Origin: a virus
Strand: one strand, 5' to 3'
IMG/VR virus record: IMGVR_UViG_3300042197_002236
Span: 1-41,626 of that record
DNA: 41,626 bases
The position numbers and the translations under genes were made by a program. Shown here in pieces: positions 8,564 through 15,521 of the stretch. Under the pieces are notes generated by a model. It was not told the origin of the DNA, did no database searches, and saw nothing but the letters and a program-made list of their open reading frames with translations. The number at the start of each line of letters is the position of its first letter. The stretch's first letter is position 1.

Positions 8564-9300
8564 AGTTTTTCAACCTCATTAAATATAAAATTACGATCAA
8601 AAGAATCTTCTTGAGTATAAGGGTATACTCTAAGAAGCATTAATATTAATAAATTATTGTTATCAATTATTTCATATTTTTTCAATAATATATCATCTAT
8701 AATTTGTGTATTATAAATTAGACTTTGATATTTATCTTTTCGTATAAACCAATGACATTTAAGATCTTGTCTTAATTTGCACAAATCAAAAATCCAAGAA
8801 TCATATTCACTTGTAATACAATCAATTAAATAAAATTTATTTTTAGTTGTGTACAATATATTATCCAGTGTAAAATCTCCATGATATTCTGACTTAGGTA
8901 GTTTTTTTGGAAGCTTATTTATTAGTTCTTGTTTAGAAAAAGTAAAGGGGTTATTATTATTGAGCCAAGATAATTTTTTTTCATAAACTTCTGTATAATC
9001 TTTTATAAAAAATTTAGATGAAACACGTAAAATAAATTGTTCTATAAATTTTATTAATTCTGCGGTACCATATAAATTAAGATATGATTTCATATCTAAA
9101 CCATTAATATATTCCATTTCTATACTATTTCTTGTTTTATTAAAAATTTTTGGAACATCGTAACCAGCTTCATATAATGCAGTTTGTCTTTCCCAATTTC
9201 TTTCAATATTGTTAATTTTTTTAATAAATTGTTTACTTCCATCATTTATTAAAAAAATTTGACTACCAGAATGACCTTTTAATTTTTTAACAATATTCAT
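8554..9300 (-). CDS. Aminoglycoside/choline-kinase-fold small-molecule kinase
   Basis: 248 residues. The catalytic loop is YHGDFTLDNIL (HGDxxxxN) near residue 139 and the metal-binding acid follows in FYLIDCITSEYDSWIFDLCK at about 156-175, the arrangement of APH/choline kinase-like enzymes. The N-terminal lobe KKLKGHSGSQIFLIN resembles the nucleotide-binding strands. There is no resistance context; it overlaps the nucleotidyltransferase-HAD gene by 10 nt, so it probably makes the phosphorylated precursor used there (a sugar-1-phosphate or, as with LicA-LicC, phosphocholine). Which of these is inference. Confidence 0.75.
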   Translation of the reverse strand: MNIVKKLKGHSGSQIFLINDGSKQFIKKINNIERNWERQTALYEAGYDVPKIFNKTRNSIEMEYINGLDMKSYLNLYGTAELIKFIEQFILRVSSKFFIKDYTEVYEKKLSWLNNNNPFTFSKQELINKLPKKLPKSEYHGDFTLDNILYTTKNKFYLIDCITSEYDSWIFDLCKLRQDLKCHWFIRKDKYQSLIYNTQIIDDILLKKYEIIDNNNLLILMLLRVYPYTQEDSFDRNFIFNEVEKLWK

Positions 9301-9319
9301 TATTTTAATTTTACATTAA

Positions 9320-10003
9320 TTATCGTTTGTTATAAAAATATAATTTTTTAATATAACTCAAAGTATCATTGTGTACATTTTTAGTTTTTTCCAAATAATT
9401 TCCTTCCAAATTATAATATTTTGGATTAAAGTTTTCTTGAAATGCGCATATACCTAAAATACGTTCATACATGTTGCATTCAAACTTGGAAGTGGGTAAA
9501 CAACCATGTATATTATTTTTTATTAATGCTTTAATAAAATTTTGTTTAAAAATTCCAATAGTTCCAAAACAACCATAGATGGTATCGTCGGGACTTGGTA
9601 CTATATAACCAGTTTTATTTAAAACTGAAGTATAATATGCATATTCGGGGGTGTTTTTATTTTGTACTTTTTCATGAAAATACATAAAAGTATAAAAATT
9701 TTGATCTGTTAAGTAATTTGCTGGTATTGTTTTTTTTAGTATAATAGAATCGTGAAGCAATACATAAAAAGGCTCATCTGGAAAAACTGAATATGTTTTC
9801 CATAAAGCACCAATTACATAATTTAAATTACATGTGTTTAATATTATTATATTTTTTTTATTAACTAATAAATTTAAATAGTCCGTATTTTCTGAACAAG
9901 AATCTATAATTACAATTTTTTCATTAGGATGATGTATTTGTATACTTTCAACACATTCAATGATTGGACTAGAAGAAATATATTTACATGGTATCAAAAA
10001 CAT
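9320..10003 (-). CDS. Unknown, GT-A-like protein of the glycan cassette
   Basis: 227 residues. IPCKYISSSPIIECVESI and EKIVIIDSCSEN look like the first strand and nucleotide-binding loop of a GT-A glycosyltransferase, and FYVLLHDSIILKK resembles the metal-site strand with HDS in place of DxD. YGCFGTIGIFKQNFI in the middle matches the acceptor-side helix of similar proteins. No exact family is recognised. It lies 6 nt after the GT10 gene and 19 nt before the kinase gene. A glycosyltransferase role is likely but not proven. Confidence 0.5.
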   Translation of the reverse strand: MFLIPCKYISSSPIIECVESIQIHHPNEKIVIIDSCSENTDYLNLLVNKKNIIILNTCNLNYVIGALWKTYSVFPDEPFYVLLHDSIILKKTIPANYLTDQNFYTFMYFHEKVQNKNTPEYAYYTSVLNKTGYIVPSPDDTIYGCFGTIGIFKQNFIKALIKNNIHGCLPTSKFECNMYERILGICAFQENFNPKYYNLEGNYLEKTKNVHNDTLSYIKKLYFYNKR

Positions 10004-10009
10004 AAAAAA

Positions 10010-10777
10010 TTAATTTTCTTTTAATATTTTAAGCAGAGAATCAAAAGGATCGATATTTTCTTTAAGAGCAATTTTGTAATTTTCTTTAACTGCATCTAAT
10101 CGTTTTTCATAATCTTTTTCATTTAAATTACAAAAATTTTTTATATCTTCTAACCAAATAATACCAGAATTATTAAATATTAAAGAAGTTTTTTTACAAC
10201 CCCAATAAATTGGTATTGTACACGTTAAAAAACAATCTAATAACTTTTCACTAAAATATGTATCCGTATTATCATTTTCAATTGCTATTGAAAAATAATA
10301 TTCTTCCAAACCCTCATATTTATTTTGAATTTCTTTAAATCCTCTTCCATATAAATCAACACAAGAAGGAAGATTTTGAATAATATTATGTCGTAAAGCA
10401 TGTCCTTGTGTAAAATTTTTATTTGAAGAAATCATACTTATTAATTTTGATTTTTTTGGCATAAAAGATGGTTTATTTATCCAAGTAGAATTTGATGGAT
10501 GAATATATCTCACAAAAGGATATTTTTGTAATTCATCTATGCATGTATAAATTATAGTATGATTAAATTTTTCTGGATTTTGTTTTATTTCATTTATTAA
10601 ATTATATGTAATTGCTGGAGATTCGTGTAACCATATTATGGTTTTTAAATATGGATTTTGATAAAAACAATTAACACAAATTAATAATTTTTTACTATAA
10701 AATTCTGGGTGTTCTATTTTTATTTTTTCAAATAGAATATTCCAGCATGGGTCGGTTCCAATTATATGCAAATTCAT
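10010..10777 (-). CDS. GT10-like alpha-1,3-fucosyltransferase
   Basis: 255 residues from the ATG at 10777, which overlaps the upstream stop as ATGA; a TTG at 10798 would add seven residues. The C-terminal half has the GT10 signature: FSIAIENDNTDTYFSEKLLD (the 'ENs..dYvTEKl' motif) followed by CTIPIYWGC, which in the family binds GDP-fucose. The N-terminal half is divergent, as usual for the acceptor domain. In bacteria this family builds Lewis-type alpha-1,3-fucosylated glycans. It is coupled to a clear GT11 gene. No GDP-fucose synthesis genes are in view, so the host would have to supply the donor if fucose is used. Confidence 0.8.
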   Translation of the reverse strand: MNLHIIGTDPCWNILFEKIKIEHPEFYSKKLLICVNCFYQNPYLKTIIWLHESPAITYNLINEIKQNPEKFNHTIIYTCIDELQKYPFVRYIHPSNSTWINKPSFMPKKSKLISMISSNKNFTQGHALRHNIIQNLPSCVDLYGRGFKEIQNKYEGLEEYYFSIAIENDNTDTYFSEKLLDCFLTCTIPIYWGCKKTSLIFNNSGIIWLEDIKNFCNLNEKDYEKRLDAVKENYKIALKENIDPFDSLLKILKEN

Positions 10778-11562
10778 ATGATTATCCAATCTGTACAATA
10801 AATATCATTCCAAATTTTTGGAACATTTGGCGAATCTCCAAACCATATTGCTGGTGCAATTGTTTTTTTAGAATTAGAAAGCCAAGAACCCCACCAACTA
10901 AAAGAACTATTTGCTATGACATGGTAATCACACAAATTCATAACCGCCATATCTACAAATTTATCATTATTTTCCATAAAAATAACTGGCCTACAAAGAT
11001 CTTTAAAATATTGTTCGGCCTTTTTTGGTTCATCGCTAAATACAAAAATCAATAAATCATCTGGAACTTGTTTTAAAGCCTCCTGATAATATTCTTTTGT
11101 GCAAATGGGATGATTGCCTTGTAAATACAGATAATCACCCAATCTAAGATGCATAGAAATAACAGGTTCTTTGGTAATAAAACGAATGTTTTTTGCTTTT
11201 TCTTTTATTTGGTCGTTAAACTCAAATTCTTTAAGCAAGTCATTTCTATAATCGATAAAGTATTTTTCTGATTGAAAATAACCAGATATATCTGTATTGT
11301 CAGCAATTCCAAAAATTCCTGCATTATATGGAAAATTTTTTTCTGCAGCATTTTTTTGGACAGTTATGTGAGTTGAATCTTTGGCTGAAAGATTTGGAAA
11401 GGCATCTGGTAAACAAAAATCTGCATATTCATTTATATTCCGTTTAGAGTAAGGAACACCAAAATCATATTTTCTAGTTTTTGCAATAGAAAATAATGTA
11501 GCATATTGAAACATTTGGTTCCCAAATCTACCATAGTTTCCAATTTTATTAAACGTAATCAT
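10774..11562 (-). CDS. GT11 alpha-1,2-fucosyltransferase
   Basis: 262 residues with all family motifs: GNYGRFGNQMFQYA at the N-terminus, SMHLRLGDYL (the HxRxGDY donor site), IFVFSDEPKKAEQYF, and VIANSSFSWWGSWLS near residue 216. The family moves fucose from GDP-fucose to the 2-hydroxyl of galactose or similar sugars. Its ATG overlaps the GT25 stop and its own TGA overlaps the GT10 start, so three transferases are translationally linked. This is the most canonical enzyme of the cassette. Confidence 0.9.
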   Translation of the reverse strand: MITFNKIGNYGRFGNQMFQYATLFSIAKTRKYDFGVPYSKRNINEYADFCLPDAFPNLSAKDSTHITVQKNAAEKNFPYNAGIFGIADNTDISGYFQSEKYFIDYRNDLLKEFEFNDQIKEKAKNIRFITKEPVISMHLRLGDYLYLQGNHPICTKEYYQEALKQVPDDLLIFVFSDEPKKAEQYFKDLCRPVIFMENNDKFVDMAVMNLCDYHVIANSSFSWWGSWLSNSKKTIAPAIWFGDSPNVPKIWNDIYCTDWIII

Positions 11563-12194
11563 AAATATTCCGAATTTCTATCTTCCAATTCTTGATCAGT
11601 AAAAAATTGCCATTTATTTGCAGATTGTCGGGAATCTGCTTGATAAAAATAAGGCTTATTTGGAGTATAAACTTTAGTATGAAACTGCACAGAAGCTGCA
11701 CCCACATCCCACGGTTGTTGTAAATCGTATATGCAATGTTTTGCGGCCTGTGACATTATAGTTTTAAAATCCGGTTTTACATATAAAATTGCATGTGTGG
11801 CTAAGATACCACCAATTCTTAAGTAATCTTGATTATATCTTTTTGTTTTGTATCCTCTATTTCCAGTAGAAACTCCTAAATAAATACCATCTGCATTATC
11901 TGGAATATTAATTATAGGATTAAATGCTTCAGAAAATTCAGCATCATCTTCTAAAATTAGAAGAGGCGTATCATAATTTGAATCATCTAAAATATCAATA
12001 TGTGATTGTGCACAACCAACATAATGTGCATTGCTTGGAATTGTTCCGGGTGGAGCAGCAATAATTCTAGCAGATTTTCTGTAAGTATTTTTAAATCCAC
12101 GTTGATTTAAACGATCCTGCATAGCTTTAGCATTTTCTGTTGCAGAATCTAAATTAATCCAGACTACTGGTATTTCGCGAAGATCTATAATCAT
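11559..12194 (-). CDS. GT25-like (LPS-type) glycosyltransferase, first gene of the cassette
   Basis: 211 residues. VVWINLDSATENAKAMQDRL near the N-terminus and CAQSHIDIL followed by LLILEDDAEF at about 73-100 are the motifs of family 25 (LPS beta-1,4-galactosyltransferase/procollagen-galactosyltransferase fold). ILATHAILYVK continues the fold. The C-terminal part (YFYQADSRQSANKW) is not diagnostic. It is promoter-proximal: a TTGACA/TATATT pair and a late-type motif lie upstream, and GAGG 5-6 nt before the ATG can serve as ribosome site. Confidence 0.75.
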   Translation of the reverse strand: MIIDLREIPVVWINLDSATENAKAMQDRLNQRGFKNTYRKSARIIAAPPGTIPSNAHYVGCAQSHIDILDDSNYDTPLLILEDDAEFSEAFNPIINIPDNADGIYLGVSTGNRGYKTKRYNQDYLRIGGILATHAILYVKPDFKTIMSQAAKHCIYDLQQPWDVGAASVQFHTKVYTPNKPYFYQADSRQSANKWQFFTDQELEDRNSEYL

Positions 12195-12208
12195 ATAACC
12201 TCACAAAT

Positions 12209-12236
12209 AATATAATACATTTAATAAGACTGTCAA
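12209..12236 (-). promoter_or_regulatory. Sigma70-like promoter of the glycan cassette
   Basis: On the minus strand a consensus TTGACA (12236-12231), 16-nt spacer and TATATT (12214-12209) lie 14 nt upstream of the GT25 ATG, with GAGG between. This is the best host-type promoter in the window and would make the cassette an early transcript. Confidence 0.6.
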
Positions 12237-12237
12237 G

Positions 12238-12245
12238 TTATTTAG
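12238..12245 (-). promoter_or_regulatory. Late-promoter-like motif CTAAATAA upstream of the glycan cassette
   Basis: Minus-strand CTAAATAA, the same form as before gp23 and gp22, just upstream of the TTGACA element. Transcription from here would keep the cassette on late in infection. The match alone is weak evidence in AT-rich DNA. Confidence 0.4.
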
Positions 12246-12273
12246 TTGACTTTATTTACCTCTAAAGTACACT
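12246..12273 (+). promoter_or_regulatory. Candidate sigma70-like promoter of uvsY
   Basis: TTGACT (12246-12251), 16-nt spacer, TACACT (12268-12273), ending 6 nt before the uvsY ATG at 12280. RNA would begin at about the ATG. It is divergent from the cassette promoter, with the late-type motif of the cassette lying between them. Confidence 0.45.
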
Positions 12274-12279
12274 GGTGGT

Positions 12280-12717
12280 ATGGATTTAGAAGATCTCAAA
12301 AACAATATAACTAAAGACTCTCAAGTGGATTCTACAGAACTCGGAAACGAAGCTTTAAAGATACCACAGATTCATGGAAAGTACCTCAATTTATTGTCAG
12401 ATTTTAAATTGCTTTTGACTAAAAATCAAAATGACTATGCAATTCAAAAATTACGTAAATGGAAAATTTTAACTGGCAAGGCATCCAAAGAAGAACTTGA
12501 GGCGTGGAACGAAGAGCCTTTTGATCTAGACATTTTAAAGACTGATGTTGATAAGTTTATTGACGGGGATGAAAAACTTATCAAACTTAAATCTAAAATT
12601 GCAGTGCTTGAAGTTAAAGTCAAAATGGTTGAAGAATTTTTAAAAGCTTTGAATAACAGAAATTTTACCATTAAGTCAGCAATTGACTGGCAAAAAATGA
12701 TGAACGGCATCGTATAA
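12280..12717 (+). CDS. uvsY: Recombination mediator UvsY
   Basis: 145 residues, against 137 in T4. MDLEDLKNNITKDSQVDSTEL matches the UvsY N-terminus in character, the middle is Lys/Leu-rich and helical, and NRNFTIKSAIDWQKMMNG at the C-terminus corresponds to the conserved 'SRGFAIKHIQDMR' end of T4 UvsY. In T4 it forms a hexamer that loads UvsX recombinase onto gp32-coated single strands and gates recombination-dependent replication. Neighbours agree: uvsW follows, with a homing endonuclease inserted between. gp32 is encoded at 38198-39055. There is no clear Shine-Dalgarno (only GGTGG), consistent with the leaderless start proposed. Confidence 0.87.
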   Translation: MDLEDLKNNITKDSQVDSTELGNEALKIPQIHGKYLNLLSDFKLLLTKNQNDYAIQKLRKWKILTGKASKEELEAWNEEPFDLDILKTDVDKFIDGDEKLIKLKSKIAVLEVKVKMVEEFLKALNNRNFTIKSAIDWQKMMNGIV

Positions 12718-12720
12718 ATA
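12713..12720 (+). promoter_or_regulatory. Perfect T4 late promoter motif TATAAATA before the homing endonuclease
   Basis: TATAAATA is an exact match to the T4 late -10 element. It contains the uvsY stop codon and ends 4 nt before the GTG start of the endonuclease, so RNA from it would start at about the start codon. Confidence 0.6.
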
Positions 12721-12724
12721 TTAT

Positions 12725-13324
12725 GTGATTTATTACACATATATTTATCTTAGAACAAATGGAACTCCTTATTATGTTGGCAAAGGTTCCGGTAAACGAG
12801 CATTTTTAAAACGTAAAAAATGCTATGCCCAGCCACCTAAAAATAAAAAAAATATTGAAATAATACCTTGTTTAAATGAACAACAAGCATTTGATTTAGA
12901 AAAATTATTAATATCTTTATGGGGAAGAAAAAGATATGATCAAAATGGTGTTTTAAATAATAATACTTTAGGCGGCGAAGGAGTTTCTGGGCACCGACCA
13001 ACAAAACTTACAATACAAAAAAGATCATTACAAATAAGTAAATCCCTAAAAGGTAAACCACAACCTAAATGGTCTATTGAAAGAAAAATCAATCATTCAA
13101 AAATATTAAAAAATAATATTAATATAATTAACGCAGCAAAAATAAGAGCTAAAAAACACAAAAAACCAATTTTTGGTACAAATATTGTAACCAAAGAAAT
13201 AAAATATTTTCATTCTGCAGAAGATGCAAAAATTGAAGGATTTTTATCACAGCATATAAGAGAATGCTGTTCTGGTAAAAGAAAAAGTCATAAAAATTTT
13301 ATTTGGAAGTTCGTTAATGTTTGA
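12725..13324 (+). CDS. GIY-YIG homing endonuclease
   Basis: 199 residues from a GTG at 12725; the ATG at 12723 is followed at once by TGA. The catalytic module is at the N-terminus: YYTYIYLRTNG then PYYVGKGSGKRAF, the GIY-YIG pattern with its Arg, followed by LEKLLISLWGR with the catalytic Glu. Residues about 90-130 (SGHRPTKLT, SLKGKPQPKWS) resemble NUMOD3 DNA-binding repeats, and the C-terminus (TKEIKYFHSAEDAK, IRECCSGKRKSHKNF) a NUMOD1-like helix-turn-helix. It is a free-standing mobile gene between uvsY and uvsW, overlapping the uvsW start by 8 nt, and is AT-richer than its neighbours. It probably cuts alleles lacking it, giving gene drive between co-infecting phages. Confidence 0.88.
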   Translation: MIYYTYIYLRTNGTPYYVGKGSGKRAFLKRKKCYAQPPKNKKNIEIIPCLNEQQAFDLEKLLISLWGRKRYDQNGVLNNNTLGGEGVSGHRPTKLTIQKRSLQISKSLKGKPQPKWSIERKINHSKILKNNINIINAAKIRAKKHKKPIFGTNIVTKEIKYFHSAEDAKIEGFLSQHIRECCSGKRKSHKNFIWKFVNV

Positions 13325-14828
13325 TATACATACAGAAAATATTGACGAAGTTTTTTATTACATTAAGTGTGAAACTGCACTTAAAAAAGAATTAAGAGAT
13401 TATTTTTCTTTTAAAGTTCCTGGTGCTCAATACATGCCAGCCTATAAAAATAGATGGTGGGATGGTACTATAAAATTATATAATATTCTTTCATCCACTC
13501 TTCCCAGAGGCTTAAAAACTTACCTAGAAAAGTTTTGCAAAGATCGTGGATACTCACTAAATATTAAAGAGAGTAAAAATCCTCTATGCATGACCGAGGA
13601 ACAACTTGCTCATTTTTACGAATCACTGAAGGTCTCCGTCCGCAAGCAGGCTGTATGTATGCATGCTCACCAGCAACAGGCTATCTTGCATGCATTGAAC
13701 AATCATCGGTCAGTTATCATATCACCGACTGGCTCAGGCAAAAGTCTTATTATATACGTATTGGTTCGATATCTGCAAAAGGTTTTAAATACAGACCGCA
13801 AAATTTTGATTCTAGTTCCGACCGTTGGCCTCGTCAATCAGATGGAGGCCGATTTTTTTGACTATTCCAGTCAAGACAAATCTTGGTCGTGTAAAAAATA
13901 CATTCATAAAATAAGCGCGGGGCAAGAAAAAGATACAAACAAACAAGTTGTTGTATCTACTTGGCAATCTATCTACAAACTCCCAAAGGTTTGGTTTGAT
14001 CAATTTGATGCAATATTTTTTGATGAGTGTCATCAAGCCAAAGCAGAATCCATTAACTTTATTGGGCAGAAGCTAGCCAAAGCATGGTTTCGAATTGGAA
14101 CAACTGGAACACTACAACAAACACAGGCACACAGATTAAGTATTGAAGGTATTCTTGGACCAGCCGTTCAGTTTATTCAAACAAAGAATCTAATGAACAA
14201 GGGGTTGCTTGCAAAGCTGGATGTAGATTGTATAATTCTTAAATATAAAGACGAAGAGAAACAACTAGTCAAAAAACAACGTTACGCAGATGAAATAAAA
14301 TGGGTGGTAACGCATGACCAAAGAAATCAATTCATCAAAGAACTTGCCCTCCGAACAAAAGGCAACACCCTCATACTCTTCAATTATGTTGAGATCCATG
14401 GAAGACCCCTCGCGTCTTTCATTGAAGCAGAGGCAGGCAATAGAAAAGTTTATTTCATCTCAGGAAAAACAGACGCCGAAGCAAGAGAATATATCCGACG
14501 AGTTATCGACAAAGAAAAAGACGCCATCCTTGTTGCCAGCTATGGCACTACTAGTGCTGGTATCAACATTGTTAATCTTGATAATATTATCTTTGCATCA
14601 CCTACTAAATCAGTAATTCGATTATTACAAAGTATTGGTAGGGGTCTAAGAGTATCAGATAGAAAAAAATCTCTCAAAGTTTATGATATTGTAGATGACT
14701 TATCATGGAAGTCACACAAAAACCATGTGCTAAAACATTTTGAAGAGCGTGTAAAGATCTACACCAAAGAAAAGTTTGACCATAAAATATTATCCATGCC
14801 TCTTCCAGATCCCTCTAAAGATAAATAA
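13317..14828 (+). CDS. uvsW: ATP-dependent helicase UvsW
   Basis: 503 residues, the size of T4 UvsW. The N-terminal 90 residues are the UvsW-specific domain (FKVPGAQYMPAYKNRWWDG is typical). Helicase superfamily 2 motifs follow: SPTGSGKS at 136-143 (Walker A), FFDECH at about 234-239 (motif II), GTTGT (motif III), and QSIGRGLR near residue 440 (motif VI). In T4 UvsW unwinds R-loops and branched DNA, ending origin replication and promoting recombination-driven replication. Parts at about 13600-13860 and 14290-14560 are visibly richer in G and C than the flanks, suggesting mosaic origin or different codon use. Its start overlaps the endonuclease gene. Confidence 0.93.
   Translation: MFDIHTENIDEVFYYIKCETALKKELRDYFSFKVPGAQYMPAYKNRWWDGTIKLYNILSSTLPRGLKTYLEKFCKDRGYSLNIKESKNPLCMTEEQLAHFYESLKVSVRKQAVCMHAHQQQAILHALNNHRSVIISPTGSGKSLIIYVLVRYLQKVLNTDRKILILVPTVGLVNQMEADFFDYSSQDKSWSCKKYIHKISAGQEKDTNKQVVVSTWQSIYKLPKVWFDQFDAIFFDECHQAKAESINFIGQKLAKAWFRIGTTGTLQQTQAHRLSIEGILGPAVQFIQTKNLMNKGLLAKLDVDCIILKYKDEEKQLVKKQRYADEIKWVVTHDQRNQFIKELALRTKGNTLILFNYVEIHGRPLASFIEAEAGNRKVYFISGKTDAEAREYIRRVIDKEKDAILVASYGTTSAGINIVNLDNIIFASPTKSVIRLLQSIGRGLRVSDRKKSLKVYDIVDDLSWKSHKNHVLKHFEERVKIYTKEKFDHKILSMPLPDPSKDK
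14820..14828 (+). promoter_or_regulatory. Late-promoter-like motif GATAAATAA before the Sm-like gene
   Basis: GATAAATAA overlaps the uvsW stop and lies 15 nt before the ATG at 14844. A strong AGGAGG sits between them, so this late transcript would have a short leader with a ribosome site. Confidence 0.45.
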
Positions 14829-14843
14829 ATTAGGAGGGCTGCT

Positions 14844-15521
14844 ATGTCTGACCTAGTACCCGCATCTCATTTCGATGGGATTGTAAGAGTAGTAAAGCTT
14901 ATTAATGGTGACGAATTACTAGGAATAATTCGTGATGCAACTATTGATAAGATTGTATTAACACTACCTGCACGAATTGAAAATGGTTATACAAAAGATG
15001 AAAATGGAAATATGGTTGAACTGGTCAAATTGACCAATTATGCTATGAATGTAGAAAATTTTGAAATTTCTATAAATCGCAGCAGCATAATGTATATTGC
15101 TTCCCCCATAGGGGAACTTAAAAAAATGTATGACATGTTTTTCATTACTATGAAAACCGATCCGTCTTCGATTATTACCAACGGTGATGGTACAGAAATT
15201 ACCGATCCAGCCCATGGTCTGGAGTTATTAAATCAATTGTTTAACAATGAAGATTTTGTAAATTTTGTAAATGATCTGATTGAAACTTTTGAAAGCGAGG
15301 GTGTTTTTGAAGAAATGATTGAGGAAGAAAATTTAGAGGAAAATCCTCCTTTATTGCCAGAATCCTCTATAAACGATTCCCCTGCCGAACAGCCCAAGAC
15401 CCCACCCAAGAAGAAGAAACGCAGCAGAATCAAACCTACAACGAATGAAATACCTTTTAATCCCGAGGGGAACCCAAATTCTGCTGAAGGCTGGTCCGAT
15501 AACCCCGAAGATTACATTTAA
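14844..15521 (+). CDS. Sm/Hfq-like domain protein with acidic-basic tail
   Basis: 225 residues with a strong AGGAGG ribosome site. Residues about 14-75 (RVVKLINGDELLGIIRDAT, KIVLTLPARIE, then a hydrophobic strand ending in SIMYIASP) have the five-strand pattern of an Sm/LSm fold: V-K-L-x-N-G-D-x-x-x-G is the Sm1-like signature. The middle (95-160) is acidic and helical; the tail is Pro/Lys-rich (PKTPPKKKKRSR) and ends acidic. Related proteins of T4-like phages are uncharacterised. RNA binding is the natural guess for an Sm fold, but a structural role cannot be excluded. The 3' end overlaps the convergent gene at 15518 by 4 nt. Confidence 0.55.
   Translation: MSDLVPASHFDGIVRVVKLINGDELLGIIRDATIDKIVLTLPARIENGYTKDENGNMVELVKLTNYAMNVENFEISINRSSIMYIASPIGELKKMYDMFFITMKTDPSSIITNGDGTEITDPAHGLELLNQLFNNEDFVNFVNDLIETFESEGVFEEMIEEENLEENPPLLPESSINDSPAEQPKTPPKKKKRSRIKPTTNEIPFNPEGNPNSAEGWSDNPEDYI

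Noticed and set aside
8554-9300. Antibiotic-resistance aminoglycoside phosphotransferase
   Set aside because: Only the shared kinase fold is present; overlap with a nucleotidyltransferase gene in a glycan cassette argues for a biosynthetic kinase.
10747-11055. 102-codon plus-strand frame
   Set aside because: Antisense to the coupled GT10/GT11 genes, whose motifs are clear; nothing protein-like in the plus frame.
12444-12740. 98-codon minus-strand frame
   Set aside because: Antisense to uvsY, with a translation dominated by Ser and hydrophobics and no start context.
13586-13861. 91-codon frame in uvsW
   Set aside because: In a GC-richer patch of uvsW with no ribosome site; low-complexity and not protein-like, unlike the better candidate at 14314.
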